Source of the DNA: Ianthella basta | Lineage: Eukaryota > Porifera > Demospongiae > Verongiida > Ianthellidae | Direction of reading: 5' to 3' | Assembly: GCA_964019415.1 (NCBI GenBank) | Contig: OZ025890.1 | Location: 4,533,292 to 4,597,291 of the forward strand | Length of the DNA: 64,000 bases | Part shown: piece after piece, positions 1-11,095 of the stretch | How the letters are laid out: the number at the start of each line of letters is the position of its first letter | Numbering within the stretch: the first letter of the stretch is position 1 | The notes under the pieces: model-generated | What the model was told of the DNA's origin: nothing | Database searches by the model: none | The model's input: the letters and a program-made list of their open reading frames with translations, nothing else | Translations under genes and position numbers: made by a program

Positions 1-510
1 TCTGTTGTTGTGAAGTAGTGGGAACTGCAAACAGTGCATTCTTCATCACATCTTGTTATAATAAACGTAACGCACATTTTCGTTGTCCGGGATATACTCC
101 TTCAATTGTGGATGGAACGTCATGAAACTTGGTAGGATTATGAAGAGGCACAGTGTGAGTAACCTTGCTGAGCCGAAAATTGGTAGAATGCCGCTCTGTC
201 AGGGTTCTTGCCACTGTTATGGTCACCGTCATATCTATGAGATAGGGAAAACATCGTGTTTCGTTGTTCACAAACTCCTCCATCAATTTTCCACTAATCC
301 TCACCAAACTTGGAAGAGTATATCACGGCAATGCGGGGGGTGACCTAAGGTGGTTAGAGCCTTCGCCACTGATCTCCTTTAGACGAAATGGATTAACATA
401 AGTAAATTCTGTTTGCACGGAGTTTTACGGAGTGAGTCTATGGAATGCCTGATCAAATGGACAGTTTTGATAGGTTCAACGTTCAAATTACCGACTGTAG
501 ACTGGGAACC
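1..510. repeat. Spacer repeat R, copy 1 (truncated by window edge)
   Basis: This is the right-hand part of a repeated spacer block also found at about 5590-6470, 14700-16105 and 27380-28250. The copies share runs of tens of bases with scattered substitutions. On the minus strand three of the four copies keep an open frame of about 83 codons starting MVRI; I do not recognise the product. Elsewhere the block always lies upstream of an array gene of flank class 2a, so another such gene is expected just left of the window. From about 510 to 794 the sequence is the conserved 3' flank shared by the array genes. Confidence 0.75.
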
Positions 511-794
511 CACTAGCAAGCTGAGTTGCATTAGTGACCTGCTACCTTTGTTACAGTAGCATTAGGTAGCCATGCGGCAAGGAGACTTTGTTCATGTGTG
601 GATTGAATGCACATGTGTATTCAATTACTGTATACTTCATGAGCATATGTATGTGTGAAGATAAATGCAGCAACTCAAGATGTCAGCACTGGCATACTGT
701 TAACTCTCTAGGTTTACAGTTTTGCTAAGATTGCTGAGTTGGTATTGAGAAATTATTTAAACTATAGAAAGCATTGCACTGTTGATGTGTCTGC

Positions 795-2138
795 CTACAG
801 CACCCAAATCTCCACGAGGTCGGTGTAGACATCTTCAAGGGATCTTGGGTGATTGCTACACCACCTGACCTCAATGTCATCAGTGGTGTTTGCTATGACT
901 CGATGGAACCAGCCATAGCGCTCACAACACTGGTTCCTTGCAGTAGTGCACCCTGCCCCGTCCCACAGTGGGTCATTCCAGGATGCCTGCCCCCTGATAT
1001 TAACTGAGAATCCACTCTCACAGTAGTGGTGCTCCCCAACAAAGTCTGGTACATGTGTAATGAGGTCTGATCTGTTGTTGCAGGGGCATGCTTCTCCTCT
1101 AGATTCATCGTGTCTCACAGCATAAGACCACAGGTGTTGACGAGGTTGTCCTGCAGTGATGGAGATACCATCCAGGTAGGGACCATCTATGGCTATATTG
1201 TGGTGGTATGATGGACCAAAGGCATTGTTCCATCCAAACTGGTAGCCATGGACTATTCCACAGACCTGAGTGTAGTTGGTCTCTCCAGTAGGGAAGAGCA
1301 CTGAAGAGCACTTATTGTCAACACTCCTACCACATGCTCACTTGTTCAGTGCTGTGTTTGAAGTCTCCACTAGCCCCGGAGGACAGCTGGTACCGTCTTC
1401 ATTCATGTCTATGTGTGCAACTCTCCTCCACCTTCCCAACACTCCACAGATGGTCAGTGGAGCATGGCAGTAGGTGAGAACAGGCTCCTTGTCATTGTAC
1501 ACTAAGTAATAGCCAGTTGAGCAGGAGGGGTCAGTTTGGAAGATGGCATCACATGACTCAACTGCAGTGAATTTACCCAGACCTGTCAGAGAACACTGTC
1601 CAAAGTGTACCCTTTTGAGTTGTGCAATTTCTTGATCTTTGATGTGAAGCTGAGCCTGGAGACTTTCAATTGTGTCAACCATATTTTGAATAGCACTGTG
1701 CACCAGCATTCTCTGTAGGATTGAGTTCTCTATCTGTTGGAAGCTTTCTTCTGTTAGTGTTGCCTTTCCAGGCGGTCCAGGTGAACCTCGTGGTCCTGGC
1801 CTGCCTTGCAATCCACGATTCCCCTTTAGACCCTGCTTGCCAACTCCCCCAGTAGGGCCTGAGTCTCCCCTTGGTCCCTGCTCTCCCCGTGCACCTTGGG
1901 GTCCTGTCTCTCCTGGGTCTCCCACTGGTCCTGGCAGTCCAGGTCCCCCACGATTGCCCTTCATTCCCTGCTCCCCCTTGGTACCTTGAGGCCCCTGTGG
2001 TCCTGGGACACCCACTACATCAAGGTCGAGGTGAAGACGGCCTGTTTCATTAAGCAGAGAGCATCCTTGTTCTTGTCCACTAGCAGTCACCTTGCAGGGC
2101 AGCAGGACTAACAGGAGCGCTGTCAGAACACTCCACAT
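795..2138 (-). pseudogene. Collagen-like secreted protein, array copy A, interrupted by one in-frame stop
   Basis: The start is the ATG of [10 protein letters not shown], a signal peptide. It is followed by a Gly-X-Y stretch of the same length as copy B, an alpha-type neck ([12 protein letters not shown]) and the cysteine-rich head. The frame is open for 266 codons, then meets TGA at 1338-1340 exactly where the other copies have CGA (Arg of RACGR). After it the same frame stays open to the normal stop at 795, giving the usual 447-codon length. CGA to TGA is a typical CpG transition. The lesion could be a fixed null mutation, a polymorphism or, less likely, a readthrough site. The upstream flank is class 1. 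Confidence 0.85.
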
Positions 2139-2370
2139 TGCTGCTGTGCTCTTTCTAATGTGCTATTGACTGACATCTGTCTTTTGTACAGTGTATCCTA
2201 GTGGAAATTCAATAACCTTTGACAGTCCCCTGTGGTTACAAACAGCCCTTGTGGGCGACTTGATTTGATAGCAGTGATAACTTGTTGTCCAAATTTTAAA
2301 GGCAGCTGCTAGTAGGCATCCACATGTGACATCATCCTGCAATTATATATCATGTCATCCAGCATACCCT
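2139..2370 (-). promoter_or_regulatory. Class 1 upstream flank of copy A
   Basis: This block is conserved upstream of copies A, D (9866-10080), G (18515-18720) and L (32399-32620) and differs from the flank of the other copies. Near the start codon it reads gctgctgtgctgtttataatg or close variants, followed about 100 bases further upstream by a conserved run ending near an aaaattttaaagg box. It probably contains the 5' untranslated region and promoter. No transcription start can be placed by eye. Confidence 0.5.
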
Positions 2371-2379
2371 AGCCCTTAG

Positions 2380-2492
2380 TAGTCTTGTACCCAGACCGCT
2401 TTCTCCCCTCCATTTTTATATTATGGCATAATCGGTCGGATGACGTCACGATTAAATGGCCGGCGTATGGGTGGTGTCTGGGTACGAGACTA
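2380..2492. mobile_element. Short inverted-repeat transposon (MITE), family 1, copy 1
   Basis: The element starts TAGTCTTGTACCCAGAC and ends GTCTGGGTACGAGACTA, an imperfect terminal inverted repeat. It is flanked by a perfect 9-base direct repeat AGCCCTTAG (2371-2379 and 2493-2501). The related flanks of copies D, G and L lack the insertion, giving empty sites. A 9-bp target duplication suggests a Mutator-like source. It is related to the element at 14915-15530, sharing the internal start CAGACCGCTT and the tctcccctcc stretch. It has no coding capacity. Confidence 0.85.
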
Positions 2493-2501
2493 AGCCCTTA
2501 G

Positions 2502-2925
2502 TGGTAAGGTTGGTTGTGTGCAGTTCACAACCTCTACACTCCATAGTGGTAGTTCAGGGTCATAACATGACACCCTGTTCTCCTGGTCCAAGTGCATCAA
2601 TGGGGGTGTATGCCTTAGCCAGTAGTTCAGGTATTTCACCTGCGATTGAGCTTTCAATGGTGATTGATGAATGAGACTGCCTGACCCACCCTACTCCTAA
2701 CCTGCCTTCTCCTCTCCTTAGGAGGCACTTCATTGGCAGTGAAGTGTCAGTGTCTTGTCTTGAGTCAGTTCCTTGTGTCATCCATCTTTGTTCACTACGG
2801 CAAAGGCAGTTACAGCATCGATCTGATCTGATACGCCATTGTCACCAATGAATGTGCATTACTAGAGATATAGCTAACATTGGCAATAGTGGCTAGATCC
2901 TTTGTCTCTTCTGCCCTCATGTGAT
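2502..2925. other. Spacer, no gene seen
   Basis: This is array spacer homologous to 10130-10500, 18780-19150 and 32660-33020. Short open frames on both strands recur in the homologous spacers, but they drift in length and frame, so I do not call a gene. Confidence 0.6.
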
Positions 2926-2938
2926 ACTGAGAAGAAGG

Positions 2939-3172
2939 TTTATGAGGCGTTGATGACCATTCACGTAGCTAAAAGGATAGTTCAAGTAAAACGTTTCGAC
3001 CACGAGGGTCTTCATCAGTTACAAAACTGATTCTGAACTGAACAGTTTTGCAACTGATGAAGACCCTCGTGGTCGAAACGTTTTACTTGAACTATCCTTT
3101 TAGCTACGTGAATGCTCATCAACACCTCATAAACCTGCTAGACAACATAGCATGAGCCTCTACCACATTATC
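2939..3172. mobile_element. Palindromic retroelement remnant with hammerhead-like core, copy 1
   Basis: Two arms of about 94 bases (roughly 2939-3029 and 3042-3136) form a near-perfect inverted repeat with a loop of about 12 bases. A short single-copy tail follows. The whole is bounded by a 13-base direct repeat ACTGAGAAGAAGG (2926-2938 and 3173-3185). Homologous spacers of other copies lack it. The right arm contains CTGATGA (3054-3060), a GACC/GGTC stem and GAAACG, the order of a hammerhead ribozyme core with one extra A before the stem. The inverted arms and the 13-base duplication fit a Penelope-like retroelement remnant. Confidence 0.7.
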
Positions 3173-3185
3173 ACTGAGAAGAAGG

Positions 3186-3754
3186 GCCTAGCAGCTGGAC
3201 CACATTGCTTTGCCCCAGATCGTTGCCAGCCTATTAGTGACTGCATGATAAAATAATGGAGTAGTGGAAAGGGGGTGGCTACACAAGGCTAGCAACACCT
3301 GAACTACTGGCTATTGAGTTAATGGGAAAGCCATTCCCTTAGATGTCCCATTTCACAGAGTCTGGCACTGTGGGGCTCTTCATGTCAAATGAAAGGTGGT
3401 GAAAGGACGCTAATGTCTACCGAACCTTTCCAGTAGACAACGGCACATCTTCTCTGAATGAGCTACTGAGTTGCATTAGTGACCTGCTACCTTTGTTACA
3501 GTAGCGTTAGGTAGCCATGTGACAAGGAGACTTTGTTCATGTGTGGATTGAATACACATGTGTATTCAATTACTGTATGCTTCATGAGCATAATTATGTA
3601 TGTATGGAGATAAATGCAGCAACTCAAGATGTCAGCACTGGCATACTGGTAATGGGTACTGATTCTCTAAGTTTACAGTTTTGCTAAGATTGCTGAGTCA
3701 GTATTGAGACATTCCTTAAACTACTCAAAGCAACATAATGTTAGATGTGTTTGC
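3186..3754. other. Spacer and conserved 3' flank of copy B
   Basis: There is no gene here. The last 300 bases or so (from about 3450) are the 3' flank found after nearly every array copy. This includes the run tgcagcaactcaagatgtca followed by agcactggcatactggtaa. Conservation of this non-coding flank suggests it is part of the transcript 3' end or of the duplication unit. Confidence 0.6.
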
Positions 3755-5098
3755 CTACAGCACCCAGATCTCCACCAGGTCAGTGTATACATCTTCACGG
3801 GCTCTTTCGTAATTGTTGCACCACCTGACCTCGATATCATCAGTGGTGGGTGCTATGAACCTATGGAACCAGCCGTAGCGCTCACAACACTGATTCCCTT
3901 CAACAGTGCACCCTGCCCCATCCCACAGTGGGTCACCCCAGGCTGTCTGTCCCCAGGGATTAACTACGAAACCACTCTCACAGTAGTGGTGCTCCCCAAC
4001 AAAGTCTGGTACATGTGTAATGAGGTCTGTGTTGTTGTTACAGGGACATGCTATTCCTTTAGTTTCATCGTGTCTCACAGCATAAGACCACAGGTGTTGA
4101 TGAGGTTGTCTTGCAGTGATGGAGATACCATCCAGGTAGGGACCATCTATGGCTATATTGTGGTTGTATGATGGACCGAATGCATTGTTCCCTCCAAACT
4201 GGTAGCCTTGGACTATTCCACAGACCTGAGTGTAGTTGGTGTCTCCAGTGGGGAAGAACACTGAAGAGCACTTATTGTCAACACTCCTACCACATGCTCG
4301 CTTGTTCAGTGCTGTGTTTGAAGTCTCCACAAGCCCAGGAGGACAGCTGGCACCTTCTTCAGTCATGTTGATGTGTGCAACTCTCCTCCACCTCCCCAAC
4401 ACTCCACAGCGGGTCAGTGGAGCATGGCAGTAGGTAAGAACAGGCTCCTTGTCATTGTACACCAAGTAGTAACCAGTGGAGCAGGAAGGGTCAGTTTGGA
4501 AGATGGAGTCGCACGACTCAGCTGCTGTGGTTGTACCCAGACCTGTCAGAGTACACTTTCCAAAGTGTACCATTTTGAGTTGAGCTCTTTCCTGGTTTAT
4601 GATGCTAAGCTGAGCTTGGAGATCTTCAATTGTGTTTGTCAAGTTCTGAATAACACCATGCATCAACATTCCCTGTAGGACTGAGTCCTTTAGCATCTGG
4701 AAAGTTTCATTTGTTAGTGTTACCACTCCATGCAGTCCAGGTTGACCCCGTGGCCCCGCGCTCCCCTGTCTTCCACTATTCCCCTTTGGGCCCTGCAACC
4801 CAGGTGCCCCAGAAGGGCCAGGATTTCCCCTCGGTCCCTGCTCTCCCCGTGCACCTTTGGGTCCTGTCTCTCCTGGGCCTCCTACTGCTCCTGGCTGTCC
4901 AGGCCCCCCACGATGGCCCTTCATTCCCTGCTCCCCCTTGGTGCCTCGAGGCCCCTGTGGTCCTGGGACACCCACTACATCAAGGTCGAGGTGAAGATGG
5001 CCTGTTTCACCAAGCAGAGAGCATCCTTGTTCTTGTCCAGTAGCAGTGGCCTCGCAGGGCAGCAGAACTAGCAGGAGCACTGTCAGTACACTCCACAT
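3755..5098 (-). CDS. Secreted collagen-like protein with cysteine-rich head, array copy B (intact)
   Basis: This 447-residue protein is used as the reference for the array. Residues 1 to about 20 are a signal peptide ([14 protein letters not shown]...). Cys26 could link chains. Residues 43-123 are 27 uninterrupted Gly-X-Y triplets, followed by a neck to about 180 with heptad-like hydrophobics and sequons NETF and NLTN. The head runs from about 182 to 447 with 16 cysteines and the motifs [46 protein letters not shown] and DDIEVRWC. The gene has a single exon. The order resembles collectin-type proteins (collagen stem, neck, globular head), but the head is not a C-type lectin or C1q domain that I recognise. 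The product is probably a secreted oligomeric extracellular protein; its function is unknown. The 5' flank is class 2a. Confidence 0.92.
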   Translation of the reverse strand: MWSVLTVLLLVLLPCEATATGQEQGCSLLGETGHLHLDLDVVGVPGPQGPRGTKGEQGMKGHRGGPGQPGAVGGPGETGPKGARGEQGPRGNPGPSGAPGLQGPKGNSGRQGSAGPRGQPGLHGVVTLTNETFQMLKDSVLQGMLMHGVIQNLTNTIEDLQAQLSIINQERAQLKMVHFGKCTLTGLGTTTAAESCDSIFQTDPSCSTGYYLVYNDKEPVLTYCHAPLTRCGVLGRWRRVAHINMTEEGASCPPGLVETSNTALNKRACGRSVDNKCSSVFFPTGDTNYTQVCGIVQGYQFGGNNAFGPSYNHNIAIDGPYLDGISITARQPHQHLWSYAVRHDETKGIACPCNNNTDLITHVPDFVGEHHYCESGFVVNPWGQTAWGDPLWDGAGCTVEGNQCCERYGWFHRFIAPTTDDIEVRWCNNYERAREDVYTDLVEIWVL

Positions 5099-5589
5099 GG
5101 CTGTGTACTCACTAGTGAATGGTGTTGTTGCCAGCTGCCTCTTGTAATCATATTGTAGAACCCATTTAGCAACCTTTTGGGTTCAGTTGTGGGCTTGGTT
5201 GCTTGTTACACAATTAGTTGGGAGTCAGAGGAGTCCTGTTAATGACACTGGTTAAGCTAATTGCAGTGTTGAGAAGCTGACTGTCAGCAGATTGGCAGAC
5301 AGTGAGTCAGGCCATACCAAGCTCCACTGTGGTATATAGCCATGTTCTGTTGCACAACGCATTGGCATTCTCTGGGTCAGCTGTGATGACCAATGTTATG
5401 CAGTTAATAAAACTCTGAAACAACAACTCAAGCTGCTCAATAACAAAGCTATTGAAGCATTGATTGCACACAGTGTGCACACATTGAGCAGCCAGACATT
5501 GACTGCTACATAAGTAAGCCAATCCCTCTCACCTTGTTACAGCAGAAGTGGGCACACTTGGTATCAGGCAGAGAACAAACATGCAAGTG
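5099..5589 (-). promoter_or_regulatory. Class 2a upstream flank of copy B and spacer
   Basis: The flank begins ctgtgtactcactagtgaat next to the start codon and continues with a stretch shared with copies F and J, recognisable by the later run acacaattagttgggagtca. It probably contains the 5' untranslated region and promoter. The remainder is unannotated spacer with no convincing open frame. Confidence 0.45.
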
Positions 5590-6470
5590 CAATGAACCAG
5601 AACTACAGAATATCGCACGGAGCATCTCATCTATTGTGTAAACTCTAATTTTTGCTGGACAAAGTTTTGCAAATCACCATTTGGAAGAGGAATTTGCGAT
5701 ATATTTCTGCATATATATGTTTGCCTGGTTATTTATGTTGGTATCATGTGCAATGTATTTACATAACTGAACATGTAAAGCACGAAATGTTTGCGAGAAT
5801 TAGAGCTTACACAGTATGGTCTCAAAGATGAACACTTCACAAGGGGAAGCCATGTTTACACAGACGTGCATTAACAAAGAATTCACGGGGACCACAAACA
5901 GTATACGTATTCTTTGCAAGTGAGAACTGATATAACTGCATACACTCTGTTGTTGTGAAGTAGTGGGAACTGCAAACAGTGCATTCTTCATCAATCTTGT
6001 TATAATAAACGTAACGCACATTTTCGTTGTCCGGGATATACTCCTTCAATTCTGGATGGAACGTCATGAAACTTGGTAGGATTATGAAGAGGCACAGTGT
6101 GAGTAACCTTGCTGAGCCGAAATTTGGTTGAATGCTGCTCCGTCCGGGTTCTTGCCACTGTTACGGTCGCTGCCATATCTAAGAGAAAGGGAAAACATCG
6201 TGTTTCGTTGTTCACAAACTCCTCCTCCAATTTTCCACCAATCCTCACCAAACTTGGAAGAGTATATCACGGCAATGCGGGGGGGTGACCTAAGGTGGTT
6301 AGCGCCTTCGCCACTGATCTCTTTTAGACGAAATGGATTAACATAAGTAAATTCTGTTTGCACGGAGTTTTACGGAGTGAGTCTATGGAAATGCCCGATC
6401 AAATGGACAGTTTTGATAGGTTCAACGTTCAAATTACCAACTGTAGACTGGGAACCCACTAGCAAGCTGA
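5590..6470. repeat. Spacer repeat R, copy 2
   Basis: This is a full-length copy of the repeated block also seen at the window start, 14700-16105 and 27380-28250. It carries the 83-codon minus-strand frame at 6000-6251. Because it has no insertion at the position corresponding to 14915-15530, it serves as the empty site for that transposon. I see no terminal repeats, so it may be duplicated array spacer rather than a mobile element. Confidence 0.75.
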
Positions 6471-6750
6471 GTTGCATTAGTGAGCTGCTACCTTTGTTAC
6501 AGTAGCGTTAGGTAGCCATGTGGCAAGGAGACTTTGTTCATGTGTGGATTGAATACACATGTGTATTCAATTACTGTATACTTCATATGCATATGTATGT
6601 ATGGAGATAAATGCAGCAACTCAAGATGTCAGCACTGGCATACTGGTAATGGGTAATGATTCTCTAAGTTCACACTTTTGCTAAGATAGCTGAGTCAGTA
6701 TTGAGAAATTCCTTAAACTACAGAATACATTGCACTGTTGATCTGCCTGC

Positions 6751-7271
6751 CTACAGCACCCAGATCTCCACCAGGTCGGTGTAGACATCTTCATGGGATC
6801 TTTGTCCGTTGCAGCACCACCTGACCTCAATGTCATCAGTGGTGTTTGCTATGACTCGATGGAACCAGCCGTAGTGCTCACAACACTGGTTCCTTGCAGT
6901 AGTGCACCCTGCCCCATCCCACAGTGGGTCATCCCAGGCTGTCTGTCCCCTCGGATTAACTGAGAACCCACTCTCACAGTAGTGGTGCTCCCCAACAAAG
7001 TCTGGTACATGTGTAATGAGGTCTGATCTGTTGTTGCAGGGACATGCTTCTCCTATAGTTTCATCGTTTCTCACAGCATAAGACCACACATGTGCATTCC
7101 CTGCTCCCCCTTGGTACCTTGGGGCCCCTGTGGTCCTGGGACACCCACTACATCAAGGTCGAGGTGAAGACGACCTGTTTCACCAAGCAGAGAGCATCCT
7201 TGTTCTTGTCCAGTAGCAGTCACCTTGCAGGGCAGCAGGACTAGCAGGAGCACTGTCAGTACACTCCACAT
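6751..7271 (-). pseudogene. Collagen-like protein, array copy C, large internal deletion
   Basis: The signal peptide and first six Gly-X-Y triplets (start ATG at 7271) are joined near 7090-7096 directly to the last third of the head, beginning MWSYAVRNDE. About 830 bases are missing relative to copy B, and the join changes reading frame, so the head fragment is not translated in phase. The remaining C-terminal 110 codons are open and contain DPLWDGAGC and DDIEVRWC. The upstream flank is class 2b. Confidence 0.9.
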
Positions 7272-8409
7272 TGCTGTGTACTCACTACTCAATGTTGTTG
7301 TTGCCAGCTGTCTCTTGTAATCATATTGCAGAACCCATGTAATGGCCTTTAGGGTTCAATTGTGAGTTTGTTTGTGTGTACCTCAACTGGGGGAGTGTCA
7401 GAGGAGACCTGTAAATGTAGGTCAAGCTAATTGTGGTTCTGGGAAGCTGTCAGTCAGCAGTCTGGCAGACAGTGAGTCAGCTGTGCAATGCTGCACTGTG
7501 TTGGACATGCTCTGTTGTGCAGTGCCTCAGCATCCAGTTGTCTTTGTGAGTTATGAGTGGATACTTTCTCTAGTTATTGTCCATGCACTGTATGCATACG
7601 TATGTAGACAGCTCCCTCACCATCAATCACCATATTGATGTGTAATGTGTAGGCAGATTAAAGACTAAAGTCTGTGGATTTCTTTTAATGCATGCCTAAC
7701 AGCAAATCACGAATAAACTACCAGTTGTAATAAATAGTATGCATTAGAGCACTGTAGGACTTGCATAAGGCTGTTGTGTTTGTTACCTGAAAGCATGCAC
7801 ACATGTATTAAGTCAACATGGGATGCGACTTGGAGTCAACAGATATGAAGTCACTGTGTGGTTCTCAAAACTTCTCGTCATTGATTTCTTTTGGAGGCCT
7901 GAGCATAGTGCAGTGTTGGTCTGTTTCATTGTGTTTCATCTGTGACTTGTGCTTTCACTGACCACATGATAATAATAATGGAGTCATGGAAAGGGGCTGA
8001 ACTACTGGTTATGGGGTTACATAAGAAAATGGGAAGCAAGTTCCTGCTATACAGCATCTGGCACTGTGGGCTCTTCATGCCTAATGAAAGCTGGTGAAGG
8101 ATGGTAATGTCTACCAACCATTTCCAGTAGGGTCCACAGCTTCTCCGAATCAGCTACTGATTTGTGCTTGTGACCTGATAGCTTTGTTCCAGTAGGCAAT
8201 CATGGGCAAGGAGTCTATGTTCATGCATACTGTGGTACTATGGTACTAAATTACTTCTTCACTTGCGTACGGATGAGTATAAATGCAACAATTCAAGATG
8301 TCAGCACTGGCATCCTGGTAACAGGTAATGATTCTCTAAGTTTACAGTTTTGCTTAGTCAGTATTAATTCCTTAAACTACAGAATACATTGCACTGTAGA
8401 TGTGTTTGC
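7272..8409. other. Spacer between copies C and D
   Basis: The spacer starts with the class 2b upstream flank (gtgagtttgtttgtgtgtac and following bases). It is partly homologous to the spacers at 12440-13491, 24503-25555 and 29889-30940 but lacks an internal segment they share. The 3' flank of copy D occupies the last 150 bases or so. No gene is seen. Confidence 0.6.
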
Positions 8410-9865
8410 CTACAGCACCCAAATCTCCACCAGGTTGGTGTAGACATCTTCAAGGGATCTTGGGTGATTGCTGCACCACCTGACCTCAATGTCATCAGTG
8501 GTGGGTGCTATGACTCGATGGAACCAGCCGTACTGCTCACAACACTGGTTCCCTTCAACAGTGCAACCTGCCCTGTCCCAGAGAGGGTCATCCCGCTGTC
8601 TGTCCGCTGGTATTATCTAAGAAACCACTGTCACAGTAGTGGTGCTCACCAACAAAGTCTGGTACACGTGTCAACTGGTCTGGTCTGTTGCTGCAGGGAC
8701 ATGCTATTCCTCCGGTTTCACTCCGTCTAGCAGCATAAGACCACAGGTGTTGGCGAGGTTGTCCTGCAGTGATGGAGATACCATCGAGGTAGGGACCATC
8801 TATGTTGATATTGTGGTGGTATGATGGACCAAACGCATTGCTCTCTCCAAACTGATAGCCTTGGACTATTCCACAGACTTGAGTGCAGTTGGTCTCTCCA
8901 GTAGGGAAGAACACTGAAGAGCACTTATTGTCAACACTCCTACCACATGCTCGCTTGTTTAGTGTTGTGTTTGATGTCTCCACTAGCCCCGGAGGACAGC
9001 TGGCACCTTCTTCAGTCATATTGATGTGTGCAACTCTCCTCCACCTTCCCAACACTCCACAGATGGTCAGTGGGGCATGACAGTAGGTGAGAACAGGCTC
9101 CTTATCATTGTACACCAAGTAGTAGCCAGTTGAGCAGGAGGGGTCAGTTTGGAAGATGGCATCACACGACTCAGCTGCTGTGGTTTTACCCAGACCTGTC
9201 AGAGAACACTTTGTGAAGTGTTTGCTTTTGAGTTGGGCAATTTCCTTATCTTTGATGTGAAGCTGAGCTTGGAGACCTTCGACTGTGTTAGTCAAGTTCT
9301 GAATAACACCGTGCATCAGCATTCCCTGTAGGACTGAGTCCTTTAGCATCTGCAAGGTTTCATTCATTAAGGTCACCACTCCAGGCAGTCTAGGTGGCCC
9401 CTGTGATCCAGGATTCCCCTTTGGGCCCTGCAACCCAGATGCCCCAGGATGACCAGGAATTCCTCTTGGCCCCTGCTACCCCCGTGTTTCTTTTGGTCCT
9501 GTCTTTCCTGGGTCTCCTGCTCCTCGCTGTCCAGGTGGTCCCTGTGATCCAGGATTACCCTTTGGGCCCTGCAACCCAGTTGCCCCTGGATGGCCTGGAA
9601 ATCCCCTCGGTCTCTGTTTGCCTTGTGTTCTTTTTGGTCCTGGGTCTCCCACTGCTCCTGGTAGTCCAGGTCTCCCATGATGACCCTTCATTCCCTGCTC
9701 CCCCTTGGTGCCTGGAGGCTCCTGTGGTCCTGGGACACCCACTACATCAAGGTCGAGGTGAACACGACCTGTTTCACTAAGCAGAGAACATCCTTTTTCT
9801 TGTCCAGTAGCAGTCACCTTGCAGGGCAGCAGAACTAGCAGGAGCACTGTCAGTACACTCCACAT
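8410..9865 (-). pseudogene. Collagen-like protein, array copy D, stop plus frameshift
   Basis: This copy belongs to the long-collagen class 1 type, of about 485 codons. A TAG at 9476-9478 replaces the Lys or Gln codon found in copies L and G, within the collagen region. The same frame reopens and runs to 8588. There a 2-base deletion (about 8594) relative to other copies breaks SGQTAWDD and shifts frame before the DPLWDG block. Adding the two bases back in the count gives an exact codon number to the normal stop at 8410. The head belongs to a subfamily (ESNAFGP, DNTSGQ) shared with F, L and part of J, all of which are broken. Confidence 0.88.
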
Positions 9866-11095
9866 TGCTGCTGTGCTGTTTATAATGTGCTGTTGACTGC
9901 GACATCTGCCTTTTGTGCAGTGTAATTATCATACTGGAAATTCAATAACCTTTGACAGTCCCCTGTGGCTACAACAACACTTGTGGGCCACTTGTTTTGA
10001 TAGCAGTAACAACATGTTGTCAAAATTTTAAAGGTGGCTGCTAGTAAGCATCCACATGTGACATCATCCTGCATTTACATACTGGTGTCGCCTTCACTTA
10101 TCATCAAGCATCCCCTAGCCTTAATGGTAGGGGTCCATTGTGTGCAGCTTACCAACCTTACACTCATTAGTGGTAGTTTCAAGGTCACTGCATGACACCC
10201 TGTTCTCCTGGTCCAAGTGTATCATTGGGATGCATCCCTTAGCCACTAGTTCTGGTGCTTCACCTGTAACTGAGCTTTCAATAAGAGTGCCTGACTCACC
10301 CTCTTCTCTGCCTGGATGGCACTTCAATGACACTGAAGTCTTAGCACGTTGTCTAGAACCAACTCCTTGTGTCATCCCTTTTTGTTCACTGTATCAACAT
10401 TGTCCCAGCATCTGATTTGCTAAACCGTCATCACAAATGATGTGCATTACGGGAGATATATAAATTTGACAACATGGCTAGATCCTTTGTCTCTTTTCAC
10501 CTTCATGCACTAGTGAGAAGAAAAGTCTAGCAGCTAGACTATGTGCATAGATTTTCCCCAGACCCAATGCTAGCCTATATTAGTGACTGCATGATAGAAT
10601 AATGAAGTAATGGAAAGGGGCTGGCTACACAAGACTAGCAACACCTGAACTACTGGCTATTGAGTTAAAGGGAAAGCATTTCCCCTAGATGTCCCATTTC
10701 ACAGAGTCTGGCACTGTGGGGTTCTTCATGTTGAATGAAAGGTGGTGAAAGGACACTAATGTCTACCAAACCTTTCCAGTAGACAACGGCACATCTTCTC
10801 TGTATTAGTTACTGAGTTGCATTTGTGAGCTGCTACCTTTGTTACAGTAGCGTTAGGTAGCCATGTGGCAAGGAGACTTTGTTCATGTGTGGATGGAATA
10901 CACATGTGTATTCAATTACTGTATACTTCATATGCATATGTATGTATGGAGATAAATGTAGCAACTCAAGATGTCAGCACTGGCATACTGGTAATGGGTA
11001 ATGATTCTCTAGGTTTACACTTTTGCTAAGATTGCTGAGTCAGTATTGAGAAATTATTTAAATTACAGAATACATTGCACTGTTGATCTGCCTGC
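9866..11095. other. Spacer between copies D and E
   Basis: The spacer begins with the class 1 upstream flank of D (to about 10080), then a block homologous to 2502-2925, 18780-19150 and 32660-33020, and finally the 3' flank of copy E. It contains neither the transposon found at 2380 nor the retroelement found at 2939. No gene is seen. Confidence 0.6.

Noticed and set aside
795..1301. A separate 168-codon gene on the minus strand
   Set aside because: It is the second half of copy A, in the same frame after the TGA at 1338. Its first Met is an internal codon or a non-ATG start.
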